Shown here piece after piece: positions 7,509 through 16,366 of a stretch of 43,814 nucleotides of DNA. The notes beneath the pieces were generated by a model. That model did not search any database and was not told where the DNA came from. It saw only the letters and a program-made list of their open reading frames with translations. The translations under genes and the position numbers were made by a program. Location of the stretch: the NCBI RefSeq assembly GCF_004827385.1, contig NZ_SRXN01000045.1, positions 1 through 43,814 of the forward strand. The letters run 5' to 3'. Source of the DNA: Ensifer sp. MPMI2T (GTDB lineage: Bacteria > Pseudomonadota > Alphaproteobacteria > Rhizobiales > Rhizobiaceae). Position 1 is the stretch's first letter. Each line of letters opens with the position of its first letter.

Positions 7509-9044
7509 ATGAACGATACAGTTGTTTTGAACCCCGGCGAAGTTTCACTGGCGACGTGGAGGCGCATATATCGCGACGGGCCTAAAGTTGAGCTGGCGCC
7601 CTCAGTGAGAGAGACCGTCGTTGCAAGTCATCGTGCAATCGAAGATTTGATCGAAACCGGAAGACCCATCTATGCCGTAAATACGGGGTTCGGCAAGCTT
7701 GCGAGTGTGCGGATCCCAGATCATGAATTGACTAAGCTTCAGGCAAACTTGATTTTGTCACATTCGGCGGGAACAGGCGAACTAATCTCCACCGACCTCA
7801 CTCGCCTTATCCTTGTGATGAAGGCGGCGTCGTTGGCGCAGGGCTTTTCAGGCGTCAGGTGGGAGGTTGTAGAGATGCTCCTACAGCTCGCCAACGCGGG
7901 TGTCTATCCATGCATCCCGGCCAAGGGATCCGTGGGGGCCTCGGGGGATCTGGCACCGCTTTCGCATATGGCCGCCGCCATGCTTGGTCTAGGCAATGTA
8001 ACGTACCAAGACAATGTCATGCCTGCAAAACAGGGGCTGGAACTGGCCGGTCTGGCTCCCATGGCTTTTGGTCCCAAAGAAGGAGTGGCGCTTATTAACG
8101 GAACGCAGGTATCCACGGCGTTTGCCTTAGCGGGTCTCTTTGCGACCGAGGACGCTTTTTGTGCGGCAGTGGTCACCGGTGCATTATCGGTGGAGGCCGC
8201 GCGAGGGAATGACAGCCCCTTCGACCCAAGGATCCAAATGGTACGCCGCCACCCCGGGCAGATCGATGTGGCAGCCGCCTATCGCGACCTTCTGGCAGAC
8301 AGTCCGATCAGAAACGCATACAAGGAAGATATTAAGGTGCAGGATCCATATTGCCTTCGGTGCCAGCCGCAGGTCATGGGAGCCTGCTTAGACAATATAC
8401 GCCATGCCGCTAAAATTCTTGGAACCGAAGCTAATTCCGTCTCAGACAATCCGGTAGTTTTCCCCAAAGACGGTGAGGTCGTTTCTGGAGGAAACTTCCA
8501 TGCCGAACCGGTTGCCTTTGCTGCGGATATCTTGGCAATGGTCCTGTGTGAAATTGGTTCGCTTTCAGAACGTCGACAGGCGTTGCTCGTCGATCCCACG
8601 CTTTCACGGCTTCCGGCGTTTCTGGTTACAAACCCCGGCTTGAATTCGGGTTTTATGATCGCGCAGGTCACGTCCGCCGCGCTTGTTTCCGAAAACAAGA
8701 TGTTGGCTCATCCCGCGTCCGTCGACTCGATCCCAACCTCGGCGAACCAGGAGGATCATGTTTCAATGGCATGCCACGGGGCAAGAAGGCTGGCAACGGT
8801 GACCGACAACTGCTTCACAGTCATCGCGCTCGAGTGGCTTGCGGCCGCGCAGGGCGTCGATTTCCTGACTCCTCATCTTCCTGCTCCGAAACTAGCCATC
8901 GCGATGGAGCGTCTACGCGCCCATGTGGCGTCGATGACGGAAGATCGCTTCATCGCTCCCGATATTGAGACCGCGAGAAAACTCCTCATTGCCGGTGCGC
9001 TGGATGACCTCGTACCGACGACTTTGGTGGACAGCCGAACCTAG
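7509..9044 (+). CDS. hutH: Histidine ammonia-lyase
   Basis: A 511-residue cytosolic enzyme of normal family length that removes ammonia from L-histidine to give urocanate. The self-forming MIO cofactor triad Ala-Ser-Gly is at 144-146 in KGSVGASGDLAPLSH. Other active-site elements are present: Tyr55 in YAVNTGFGKL, the His of LSHSAGTG, Asn in LINGTQVS, and Gln/Tyr/Arg in VQDPYCLRCQPQVMG. GNFHAEP and the Glu of NQEDHVSM are also there. GNFH is usually followed by G, and SMACHGARRL differs slightly from common forms, so specificity could be shifted. It stands between an importer and an aminotransferase, away from hutU, and hutI, hutG, hutF and hutC are absent. GGTTGGAG lies upstream of the ATG. 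Confidence 0.93.
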   Translation: MNDTVVLNPGEVSLATWRRIYRDGPKVELAPSVRETVVASHRAIEDLIETGRPIYAVNTGFGKLASVRIPDHELTKLQANLILSHSAGTGELISTDLTRLILVMKAASLAQGFSGVRWEVVEMLLQLANAGVYPCIPAKGSVGASGDLAPLSHMAAAMLGLGNVTYQDNVMPAKQGLELAGLAPMAFGPKEGVALINGTQVSTAFALAGLFATEDAFCAAVVTGALSVEAARGNDSPFDPRIQMVRRHPGQIDVAAAYRDLLADSPIRNAYKEDIKVQDPYCLRCQPQVMGACLDNIRHAAKILGTEANSVSDNPVVFPKDGEVVSGGNFHAEPVAFAADILAMVLCEIGSLSERRQALLVDPTLSRLPAFLVTNPGLNSGFMIAQVTSAALVSENKMLAHPASVDSIPTSANQEDHVSMACHGARRLATVTDNCFTVIALEWLAAAQGVDFLTPHLPAPKLAIAMERLRAHVASMTEDRFIAPDIETARKLLIAGALDDLVPTTLVDSRT

Positions 9045-9144
9045 CGACCCGGTTCAACTAGCGGAAAGTTCCGGCTTCGCGATTTAGCGAGCCGGTTCGC
9101 CGCGGTTACGCAGCGATTTCTAGTTTCGATATCGGAGTACAAAA

Positions 9145-10257
9145 ATGGGTGTTCCCCATCCGCAGAATGAATCCTTTCCGGCGCAGCGGATAAAAGCATT
9201 AGTGAGCGTTCCAGCTCGCGTTACACCACCGACTAAAGACTCGTCGAAGCCAGTGCGCAGTCTGCATCTTAACGAAAGCCCGTACCCACCGTCATCAGCG
9301 GCTATCAGGGCGATGCAATTGGCGTCTGAGGCTACAAATCGGTACCCCGATCACAACGGTACAGATCTGGTGGATGTCATCGCCGAGCGGAATGACGTTG
9401 CATCAGACCGTATAGTGATAGGTGCTGGTTCCAACGAGATACTCTTTTCCTCTGCTGCTATCGCGCTTGATCCCTCGGACGAGGTCGTGGCACCAGTGCC
9501 CGGTTTTCCAGCGTATGCAAAAAGCACCGCGCTGGCGGGTGGGCTTTTCGTGGGCGTACCCGTTCGTGCAGATGGCTTAGTCGATGTACCAGCGATGTTG
9601 AAGGCTGTCACAGGTAGAACGAGAGTTGTTTTCGTTAGTTCGCCCCACAATCCAACCGGTGGACTTCTTCCGAAAAAAGAAATTGAACGCCTTGTCAAAG
9701 AGCTTCCCGATCATCTTCTGTTGCACTTCGACGAGGCGTACTATGAGTTTGGGTTAGCAGCCGGGGGACCGGAAACACTTCCTATTTTAGCGGGACGAAC
9801 TGGGCCATGGATTGCAAGCCGAAGCTTCTCCAAGGCCTATGGTCTGGCAGGTGCGCGCGTGGGGTATGGGATCGCTTCCAGCGCCGAAGTTGCTGATGCG
9901 TATCGTCGTGCGAGGATCAACTTCACGGTTGGCGCCGTGGCTCTAGCGGGTGCTCTTGCAGCGATCAGAGATCCCGCACATACCCATGCGACGATCGACA
10001 AGATTGCGGCGGAACGCGACTGGTTGGCTGCCAGGCTTCAGGAACTCGGTTTTGTCAGCCTACCAAGTGCTGCGAACTTCCTCACCGTGCTCACTCCGCT
10101 TTCTGCTTCAGTGGTCGAAAACAAGCTGGCGACAGAGAATATTTACGTCATTGGCATGCCGTGGCGCGATACGCACGGAGCTATTCGCATCACGGTTGGA
10201 ACGCGAGAGGACAGCGAAGCGGTAATCGCCTCTTTGAAGAGCTTGGTGAATAAATGA
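9145..10257 (+). CDS. HisC-like PLP aminotransferase (fold type I)
   Basis: A 370-residue class I/II aminotransferase closest in pattern to histidinol-phosphate aminotransferase. LHLNESPYPPSSAA is at about 34-47, SSPHNPTGG at about 171-179, FDEAYYEF at about 195-202, and SRSFSKAYGLAGARVGY carries the PLP lysine. The C-terminal RITVGTREDSE holds the carboxylate-binding arginine. It starts 100 nt after hutH, and its stop overlaps the next gene's ATG (ATGA). Between histidine ammonia-lyase and a 2-hydroxyacid dehydrogenase, interconversion of imidazole-pyruvate and histidine is the most economical role. A biosynthetic HisC is less likely because no other his genes are present. Confidence 0.85.
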   Translation: MGVPHPQNESFPAQRIKALVSVPARVTPPTKDSSKPVRSLHLNESPYPPSSAAIRAMQLASEATNRYPDHNGTDLVDVIAERNDVASDRIVIGAGSNEILFSSAAIALDPSDEVVAPVPGFPAYAKSTALAGGLFVGVPVRADGLVDVPAMLKAVTGRTRVVFVSSPHNPTGGLLPKKEIERLVKELPDHLLLHFDEAYYEFGLAAGGPETLPILAGRTGPWIASRSFSKAYGLAGARVGYGIASSAEVADAYRRARINFTVGAVALAGALAAIRDPAHTHATIDKIAAERDWLAARLQELGFVSLPSAANFLTVLTPLSASVVENKLATENIYVIGMPWRDTHGAIRITVGTREDSEAVIASLKSLVNK

Positions 10258-11663
10258 GCGACGCTTTCTTGACGCAGTTGTCTTTTCTACTGGATCCTAG
10301 CTCCGTTCTGACCGGTCCTAGTGATAGGGCTGGCTATCAAGGGGACTTCGCGCTTCCGCGTGGGCGGAAGTTTATCGCTGTGGCTCGGCCGAAAACCACC
10401 GAGGACGTATCCAACGTAGTGAAGCTGTGTCACTCACACGGAGTGGTGATAACCCCTCGCGGGGGAGGGACCGGGCTTGCAGGTGGAGCGACTCCTATCG
10501 ACGGTCGCCCCGGAATTGTCCTCAGTTTTGAGAGACTGAACCGAGTTCGGTCCGTTGATTCAGTTGGCGCAACGATGATAGTGGAGGCAGGTGTCACTCT
10601 TCATGCCGCGCAGGCCGTTGCTCGTGAAGCGGGCTTTCTTCTTGGTATCGAGCACGGGGGGGCAGGCTCCAGCCAGATTGGCGGCAACTTTGCCACAAAC
10701 GCTGGCGGCAATAATGTCCTACGCTACGGTATGGCACGTGACCAAGCGCTGGGACTAGAAGGAGTGCTGGCCGATGGGACTCTGGTCGACCTGCTTCAGC
10801 CCCTTCGCAAGAATAACGCTGGATATGATTTAAAGCACTTGCTTATCGGTTCCGAGGGAACTTTAGGCCTTATCACAGCTATTTCATTGAAGTTGCGGCC
10901 TTTACCGGTTAGGCGAGCAACAGCGTTCGTCAGTGTTGCTACGCTCAACCAAGTTCTGCTGATGTTGGAACTGCTCCAGCGATCGCTGGGTGAATGCCTC
11001 TCAGCATTTGAACTAATAGCAAAATCCGGTCTCGACGTACACTTTGCGCATGCGAAGGGGGGCTTCTCACCGATAGGCTCAGAGGCACCATGGTATCTGC
11101 TTATTGAGGCTGACACGGCTGCATCACAGTACGACGTGGAAGCTTCACTTAGCGCGTTGCTTGGAAAGGCGATCGAAGAGAATCTGATTACCGATGGCAC
11201 TATTGCGCAAAGCGAGCAGCACCGTAGTGAGTTTTGGCGGATCCGGGAAGGCGTGGCCGACGCCACGATCGCCACAGCGGCGGCAGTAAAATCTGACACG
11301 GCTGTTGCGATCAATGCAATCCCTGAATTTATAGAGCGAGCAACTAAGGCTGTACTCGCTATCGCTCCGGAATGCCGGCCAGTCCCGTTCGGCCACGTCG
11401 GAGACGGCAATATTCACTTTAATGTTTTTCCACCCACAGCAGCTCACCTGGAAAGTTTTCTAGCGGTGCGATCGCAGGTTGCTGCCGTGATTGAAGATAT
11501 CGCCATAGAGATGGGCGGTACGATAAGCGCCGAACATGGCATCGGAGTTCTAAAACGCGACAGCCTGAGCCGCATGAGGCCGCCCCCGCAACTTCATCTA
11601 ATGCGTCAGATCAAGGCGGTCTTTGATCCTGGCAACATCCTCAATCCGGGAAAGATCCTCTGA
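10254..11663 (+). CDS. FAD-linked 2-hydroxyacid dehydrogenase (GlcD/D-lactate type)
   Basis: A 469-residue flavoprotein. The FAD_binding_4 domain covers about 38-175: PRGGGTGLAGGATP, EAGVTLHAAQAVA, IGGNFATNAGGNNVLRYGM and LLIGSEGTLGLIT. The FAD-oxidase C-terminal domain runs to the end and includes PFGHVGDGNIHFNVFPP (metal-binding histidines), GTISAEHGIGVLKR and the terminal PGNILNPGKIL. Members oxidise D-lactate, glycolate, D-2-hydroxyglutarate or related acids and pass electrons to quinone or ETF. Its ATG overlaps the aminotransferase stop. In this setting imidazole-lactate is a plausible substrate, giving imidazole-pyruvate for the aminotransferase. That assignment is inference; the enzyme class is secure. 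Confidence 0.88.
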   Translation: MSDAFLTQLSFLLDPSSVLTGPSDRAGYQGDFALPRGRKFIAVARPKTTEDVSNVVKLCHSHGVVITPRGGGTGLAGGATPIDGRPGIVLSFERLNRVRSVDSVGATMIVEAGVTLHAAQAVAREAGFLLGIEHGGAGSSQIGGNFATNAGGNNVLRYGMARDQALGLEGVLADGTLVDLLQPLRKNNAGYDLKHLLIGSEGTLGLITAISLKLRPLPVRRATAFVSVATLNQVLLMLELLQRSLGECLSAFELIAKSGLDVHFAHAKGGFSPIGSEAPWYLLIEADTAASQYDVEASLSALLGKAIEENLITDGTIAQSEQHRSEFWRIREGVADATIATAAAVKSDTAVAINAIPEFIERATKAVLAIAPECRPVPFGHVGDGNIHFNVFPPTAAHLESFLAVRSQVAAVIEDIAIEMGGTISAEHGIGVLKRDSLSRMRPPPQLHLMRQIKAVFDPGNILNPGKIL

Positions 11664-11818
11664 AATTTGATGCGTAGAATTTCGCATTGAACACTGATTG
11701 TTCGGAAGAGGGTGCGGCAGACTTATCGCAATCGAGCCAACCAGCATCCATCAGCGTTTTAAACGATGTTTTAGAAACGGAGACGACCGGCGTCGTCCCG
11801 ATTAGGGAAAGATTTGCT

Positions 11819-13405
11819 ATGAAGATCGCTACACCGCGCGAGAGGTTTTCGGGGGAAGCGCGTGTTGCTCTGACGCCCGAGAGTGCCTGCCAGCTGGAAA
11901 AGCTAGGCCATGAGTGTTTGATTGAGACTGGGGCAGGATTCGCGGCAGGTTTTCCAGACGATGCGTACCGCGCGGTGGGCGTGAGGGTAGTGGACACGCG
12001 GCAGGCGCTCTGGGCTTCGGCCGATGTGATCGTCAAGGTACGCCCCCCCGAGCCGAGCGAGACTGCGCTCTTGTCTGCGGACAAGACGCTGATCTCGTTC
12101 TTCTATCCAGGGCAGAATCCAGAATTGCTGGAGCTTGCCAAGGCGAAGGGCGCAAACGTCATCGCCATGGACATGGTGCCGCGTATCAGTCGCGCCCAGA
12201 AGATGGATGCGCTGTCGTCGATGGCCAATATCGCCGGCTACCGCGCGGTGATCGAGGCCGGCAACAATTTCGGACGCTTCTTCACCGGCCAGGTGACGGC
12301 CGCTGGCAAGGTGCCGCCGGCAAAGGTTCTGGTGATCGGTGCCGGCGTCGCCGGTCTGGCGGCGATGGGGGTCGCCACTTCGCTTGGCGCCCAGACTTAT
12401 GCCTTCGACGTGCGTCCTGAGGTCGCCGAACAGATCGAGAGCATGGGAGCCGAGTTCGTCTATCTCGATTTTGCCGATGGTGAGGGGGGCGGTCAGCAGG
12501 ATGGCGCTGCAACCGGCGGCTATGCGGCTCCCTCTTCACCGGAATTCCGCGAGAAGCAGCTTGCCAAGTTCCGCGAGTTTGCGCCTCAGATCGATATCGT
12601 CATCACCACGGCGCTGATCCCCGGCCGTGATGCACCGAAACTCTGGCTTGCCGACATGGTGGCGGCGATGAAGCCGGGATCGGTGGTGGTCGACCTTGCC
12701 GCCGAGCGCGGCGGCAACTGCGACCTGACGGTTGCCGATCAGCGGATCGTCTCCGACAACGGCGTCGTCATCATCGGCTATACCGATTTCCCGAGCCGCA
12801 TGGCCGCGCAGGCATCGACGCTCTATGCCACCAATATACGCCATATGCTGACCGACCTGACGCCGGGCAAGGATGGCAAGCTCGTCCACAACATGGAGGA
12901 CGACGTCATCCGGGGCGCGACCGTCACCTTCGAGGGTGCCATCACCTATCCGCCGCCACCGCCGAAGATCGCCGCGATCGCGGCGCAGAAACCAAAGGAG
13001 AAGGTGAAGGAACCGACGCTCGAGGAAAAGCGTGCTACCGAGACCGCAGCCTTCAAGGCCCAGACGCAGAGCCAGCTGACGCTTCTGGCCGTCGGCACGG
13101 CGCTGCTGCTTTTGGTCGGCGCGTTTGCACCGCCGGCCTTCATGAGCCACTTCGTCGTCTTCGTGCTCGCCTGCTTCGTCGGTTTCCAGGTCATCTGGAA
13201 CGTCTCGCATTCGCTGCACACGCCGCTCATGGCCGTCACCAACGCGGTCTCCGGCATCGTCATTCTCGGCGCGCTCTTGCAGATCGGGTCTGGCAACTGG
13301 CTGGTGGTGCTGCTTGCGGCGCTCTCGGTGCTGATCGCCACGATCAACATCGTCGGCGGCTTCCTCGTCACGCGGCGCATGCTCGCCATGTTCCAGAAAT
13401 CCTGA
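11819..13405 (+). CDS. pntA: NAD(P) transhydrogenase subunit alpha (fused form)
   Basis: A 528-residue subunit of the proton-pumping transhydrogenase, which drives NADPH formation from NADH at the inner membrane. Domain I binds NAD(H): KIATPRERFSGEARVALTPES at the start, VPRISRAQKMDALSSMANIAGYRA, GQVTAAGKVPPAKVLVIGAGVAGLAA and DLAAERGGNCDLTV, each shown here only as landmarks. A proline-rich linker at about 375-400 leads to four C-terminal helices (LLLLVGAFAPPAFMSHFVVF, NVSHSLHTPLMAVTNAVSG). This is the E. coli-like fused layout. The frame is open upstream to 11687, but the ATG at 11819 fits the family start and has GGGAAAG before it. It is 155 nt after the FAD dehydrogenase, and GC content rises clearly within and after it. 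Confidence 0.93.
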   Translation: MKIATPRERFSGEARVALTPESACQLEKLGHECLIETGAGFAAGFPDDAYRAVGVRVVDTRQALWASADVIVKVRPPEPSETALLSADKTLISFFYPGQNPELLELAKAKGANVIAMDMVPRISRAQKMDALSSMANIAGYRAVIEAGNNFGRFFTGQVTAAGKVPPAKVLVIGAGVAGLAAMGVATSLGAQTYAFDVRPEVAEQIESMGAEFVYLDFADGEGGGQQDGAATGGYAAPSSPEFREKQLAKFREFAPQIDIVITTALIPGRDAPKLWLADMVAAMKPGSVVVDLAAERGGNCDLTVADQRIVSDNGVVIIGYTDFPSRMAAQASTLYATNIRHMLTDLTPGKDGKLVHNMEDDVIRGATVTFEGAITYPPPPPKIAAIAAQKPKEKVKEPTLEEKRATETAAFKAQTQSQLTLLAVGTALLLLVGAFAPPAFMSHFVVFVLACFVGFQVIWNVSHSLHTPLMAVTNAVSGIVILGALLQIGSGNWLVVLLAALSVLIATINIVGGFLVTRRMLAMFQKS

Positions 13406-13424
13406 TCGGGCAGGGGTAAACATC

Positions 13425-14858
13425 ATGATGATCGGTATCGTATCGGCCGCCTATATTGCGGCAGCCGTTCTCTTCATCCTCTCGCTCGGCGGGCTCTCGG
13501 GCCAGGAAAGCGCCAAGCGCGCCGTCTGGTACGGCATGACCGGCATGGCACTCGCCATTGTCGCCACGGTCTTCGGGCCTGACGTCGGCAACTGGTTCAT
13601 CTTCGTCCTGATGATCGCCGGCGGCGCTGTGCTCGGCCATTTCGTCGCTTCCCGCGTCCAGATGACCGAGATGCCGCAGCTGGTTGCGGCACTCCATTCC
13701 TTTGTCGGTCTTGCCGCCGTGTTCATCGGCTTCAACGCCCATATCGAGGCGGCTGACGTCGCCGGTCTCGATGCGGCCGCACGCTCGGCGCTGACCGGCT
13801 TTGCCGCGATCCTTGCCCACAAGGAACCGGTGGAACTGTCGATCATGAAGGTCGAGGTCTTCCTCGGCGTCTTCATCGGCGCCGTCACCTTCACCGGCTC
13901 CGTCATCGCCTTTGGCAAGCTCGCCGGCAAGGTCGACGGCAAGGCAAAGAAGCTGCCGGGTGGTCACCTGCTCAACGCCGGTGCTGCCCTTCTCTCGTTC
14001 GTGTTGCTGGTGCTCTACGTCAATGGTGCCGGCACCTGGACGCTGCTCGTCATGACGCTCGCCGCTTTCTTCATCGGCTATCACCTGATCATGGGCATCG
14101 GCGGCGCCGACATGCCGGTAGTGGTGTCGATGCTGAACAGCTATGCCGGCTGGGCGGCCGCGGCCATCGGCTTCACGCTCGGCAACGACCTGTTGATCGT
14201 CACCGGCGCCCTGGTCGGCTCCTCGGGTGCGATCCTCTCCTACATCATGTGCAAGGCGATGAACCGCTCGTTCCTGTCGGTCATTCTCGGCGGCTTCGGC
14301 GCGACCACCGGCCCACAGATGGAAATCACCGGCGAGCAGATCGCCATCGATGCCGATGGCGTGGCCGCAGCCCTTAACGACGCCGACAGCGTCATCATCG
14401 TGCCGGGCTACGGCATGGCGGTGGCGCAGGCGCAGCAATCCGTCTCCGAGCTCACCCGCAAGCTGCGGGCGGCCGGCAAGAACGTCCGCTTTGCCATTCA
14501 TCCGGTCGCCGGACGTCTGCCGGGTCACATGAACGTGCTTTTGGCCGAAGCGAAGGTTCCGTACGACATCGTGCTCGAGATGGACGAGATCAACGAAGAC
14601 TTCCACGAAACCGATGTCGTGATTGTCATCGGCTCCAACGACATCGTCAATCCGGCCGCCCAGGAAGACCCGAACTCACCGATCGCTGGCATGCCGGTGC
14701 TTGAAGTCTGGAAGGCCAAGCAGGTGTTCGTCTCCAAGCGCGGCCAGGGTACGGGCTATTCCGGCATCGAGAACCCGCTGTTCTACAAGGACAACACCCG
14801 CATGTTCTACGGTGACGCACGGAATAGCATGGACAGGCTCTTGTCGCAGATCCGCTAA
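13425..14858 (+). CDS. pntB: NAD(P) transhydrogenase subunit beta
   Basis: A 477-residue membrane subunit. The N-terminal half has eight or nine helices, with HSFVGLAAVFIGFNAH and LNSYAGWAAAAIGFTLGNDLLIVTGALVGSSGAILSYIMCKAMNRS split by loops that form the proton path. The C-terminal NADP(H) domain shows VIIVPGYGMAVAQAQ, FAIHPVAGRLPGHMNVLLAEA, ANDIVNP-like GSNDIVNPAAQEDPNSPI and the closing GYSGIENPLFY. Length and motifs match the family. It begins 19 nt after pntA in the same operon. Nothing obviously related follows, because the next 290 nt lead into an IS remnant. Confidence 0.95.
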   Translation: MMIGIVSAAYIAAAVLFILSLGGLSGQESAKRAVWYGMTGMALAIVATVFGPDVGNWFIFVLMIAGGAVLGHFVASRVQMTEMPQLVAALHSFVGLAAVFIGFNAHIEAADVAGLDAAARSALTGFAAILAHKEPVELSIMKVEVFLGVFIGAVTFTGSVIAFGKLAGKVDGKAKKLPGGHLLNAGAALLSFVLLVLYVNGAGTWTLLVMTLAAFFIGYHLIMGIGGADMPVVVSMLNSYAGWAAAAIGFTLGNDLLIVTGALVGSSGAILSYIMCKAMNRSFLSVILGGFGATTGPQMEITGEQIAIDADGVAAALNDADSVIIVPGYGMAVAQAQQSVSELTRKLRAAGKNVRFAIHPVAGRLPGHMNVLLAEAKVPYDIVLEMDEINEDFHETDVVIVIGSNDIVNPAAQEDPNSPIAGMPVLEVWKAKQVFVSKRGQGTGYSGIENPLFYKDNTRMFYGDARNSMDRLLSQIR

Positions 14859-15147
14859 GCAAAGATTGGTGGCCAACGGCGAATACGCGCCCATCCGTCC
14901 GACGAAATCGGCGCCCGAGGACGATTTGGAGATTGTCCACGAATATGTACCCTAGTGGCTTATGGTCGCCCCTTCTGGCCAAGCAGTCTTCATCGTGCGC
15001 ATAATCCGGAGCCTCAGCATCGGGCAGCAATGCGTCCGCACAACCGCTCCCGCAATTCCAATTTGAAGGGAAGTGGGCATGCCTACAACGGACCAACTAC
15101 GCCGTCGCGTCTGAGACCCTGATAACCTGCTATTGCCATTTGTCTGG
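14859..15147. other. Gap between pntB and IS remnant, no gene recognised
   Basis: No convincing gene, RNA or terminator is seen. An open plus-strand stretch at about 14872-14955 reads as a protein-like tail (ANGEYAPIRPTKSAPEDDLE...) ending in TAG. It has no start of its own and could be the leftover end of a lost gene. The rest appears non-coding. Confidence 0.4.
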
Positions 15148-15220
15148 TGAACTGCCCCCCGTTTCGACCGGACAGTCGGTATAAGCAGAAAGGCTCAAGC
15201 ACAGGCTTAGGTATAGGCTT

Positions 15221-15529
15221 ATGTCTAACGAGTACCGACACATTGAATTGCTGACGGGTGATGTCCGCCGCAGGCGGTGGACAACCCAGCAGAAGCTGAC
15301 AACCATTGAGCATCGCGGCTGTGGCGTTGCGCCCAATGTGCTCTACCGGTGGCGCAGGCTCTTGAGCGAGGGAGGTGCTGCAGCTGTGGGTTCTGACGAG
15401 GCGGTTGTCGGCAATTCGGAAGTGAAGAAGCTGGAGGATCGCGTCCGCGAGCTGGAGCGCATGCTCGGCCGCTAGACGATGGAGGTGGAGATACTCCGCG
15501 AAGTCCTTTCTAAAGCAGACTCAAAAAAA
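15221..15529 (+). pseudogene. IS2-group OrfA (transposase HTH part), broken
   Basis: The reading MSNEYRHIELLTGDVRRRRW, then VAPNVLYRWRRLLSEGGAAAV and the leucine-zipper-like KKLEDRVRELERMLGR, matches the OrfA of IS2-group elements. About a dozen codons in the middle of the helix-turn-helix segment are missing. A TAG at 15473-15475 replaces the codon after LGR. The frame behind it continues to a run of seven A at 15523-15529, the usual slippage site for making the OrfAB fusion by minus-one frameshifting, which is still preserved. Confidence 0.8.
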
Positions 15530-15570
15530 CGGATGTCGCGGCTGATCTTGTTGCCGAAGGACGGTTCTCG

Positions 15571-16180
15571 ATGAAGACCGTCGCAGATACGCTGGGCGTC
15601 TCCCGTTCCAACCTCGTCGAGCGCTTGAAAGGCAAATCAAAGCCGCGTCGCACCTACTACAAGGCCGAGGACGCAGGACTTCTGCCCGCCATTCGAAGGC
15701 TGGTGGATCAAAGGCCGACCTATAACTATCGGCGGATCGCCGCGCTCCTCAGTCGCGAAAGGCGAGCCGCCGATAAGCCTGTCGTCAACGCCAAACGGGT
15801 TCATCGCCATCATGGGCAACCACGCGATGTTGCTGGAGAAGCATACGGCTGTTCGCAAGGGCCGCATCCATGACGGCAAGGTCATGGTCATGCGCTCGAA
15901 CCTGCGCTGGTGCTCCGACGGCCTGGAGTTCACTTGCTGGAATAGCGAGATCATTCGTCTCGCCTTCATCATCGATGCCTTCGACCGCGAGATTATCGCC
16001 TGGACTGCGGTCGCGAATGCAGGCATCTCCGGGCTCCGACGCGCGCGACATGATGCTGGAGGCTGCCGAGAAGCGCTTCCGCGCAACGAGAGCGCCGCAT
16101 GCTATCGACAACGGATCGGCTTATGCAGCGCGGGACAGAGGCTGTTTGCCCAGGCGCTCAATCGGACACGCGGCTCGCGT
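15571..16180 (+). pseudogene. IS2-group OrfB (DDE transposase), multiple frameshifts
   Basis: It begins MKTVADTLGVSRSNLVERLK, then RRTYYKAEDAGLL and RPTYNYRRIAALL in one frame. An extra base near 15806 moves similarity to another frame (MGNHAMLLEKHTAVRKGRIHD, NLRWCSDGLEFTCWN, AFIIDAFDREIIAW). A further shift near 16033 gives SDARDMMLEAAEKRF and DNGSAYAARD, and another follows near 16137 (RLFAQALN). Codons between HAI and DNGSAY are missing. The catalytic core is split over frames and the C-terminus is gone. Confidence 0.8.
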
Positions 16181-16366
16181 GACTGTCACGGAAGGTGCGA
16201 TCGACGACAGGGAACGCTCCATGCCAGCACCGGCGGCGGATTGTCGCCGCTTAGCGAGGCTCCGCTGGGGCAGGTGGCGTCTTCGGATAGCTGGCAAAAA
16301 TCGCGGCCTTTGCTGGGATTAACGCAGCGTGGTTTGCGGCAGGTTCCTATTGCCCTACCGTGACCA
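16181..16366. other. Unassigned sequence beside IS remnant
   Basis: Open frames occur on both strands here but none has recognisable domains, a ribosome binding site or codon use like the neighbours. A minus-strand reading with FCQLSEDATCPSGASLSGDN is open for about 80 residues and resembles nothing I can name. It is probably debris left by the truncation of the IS element. Confidence 0.35.

Larger units (their letters stand above)
15148..16180 (+). mobile_element. IS3-family (IS2-group) insertion sequence, decayed and 3'-truncated
   Basis: The left end TGAACTGCCCCCCG begins at 15148 and is followed by orfA and orfB remains in the expected order. No matching right inverted repeat (a reversed GGGGGGCAGTTCA) is seen before the next gene, so the 3' end is missing. 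The reading frames contain an internal deletion, a nonsense codon and at least three frameshifts, so it cannot move by itself. The end coordinate is approximate, set where transposase similarity fades. Confidence 0.8.

Noticed and set aside
7509..9044. Ergothioneine lyase instead of HutH
   Set aside because: The residues that bind the histidine amino and carboxyl groups appear normal and hutU accompanies it; the small deviations are noted as a finding but are not enough to rename the gene.
12536..13426. A minus-strand open frame of 296 codons opposite pntA
   Set aside because: Same reason: antisense to a fully recognisable gene, with repetitive charged composition.
13368..14606. A minus-strand open frame of 412 codons opposite pntB
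   Set aside because: It is an antisense shadow caused by GC-ending codons: low-complexity, His/Asp/Gly-rich reading with no domain, while pntB on the other strand has all family motifs.
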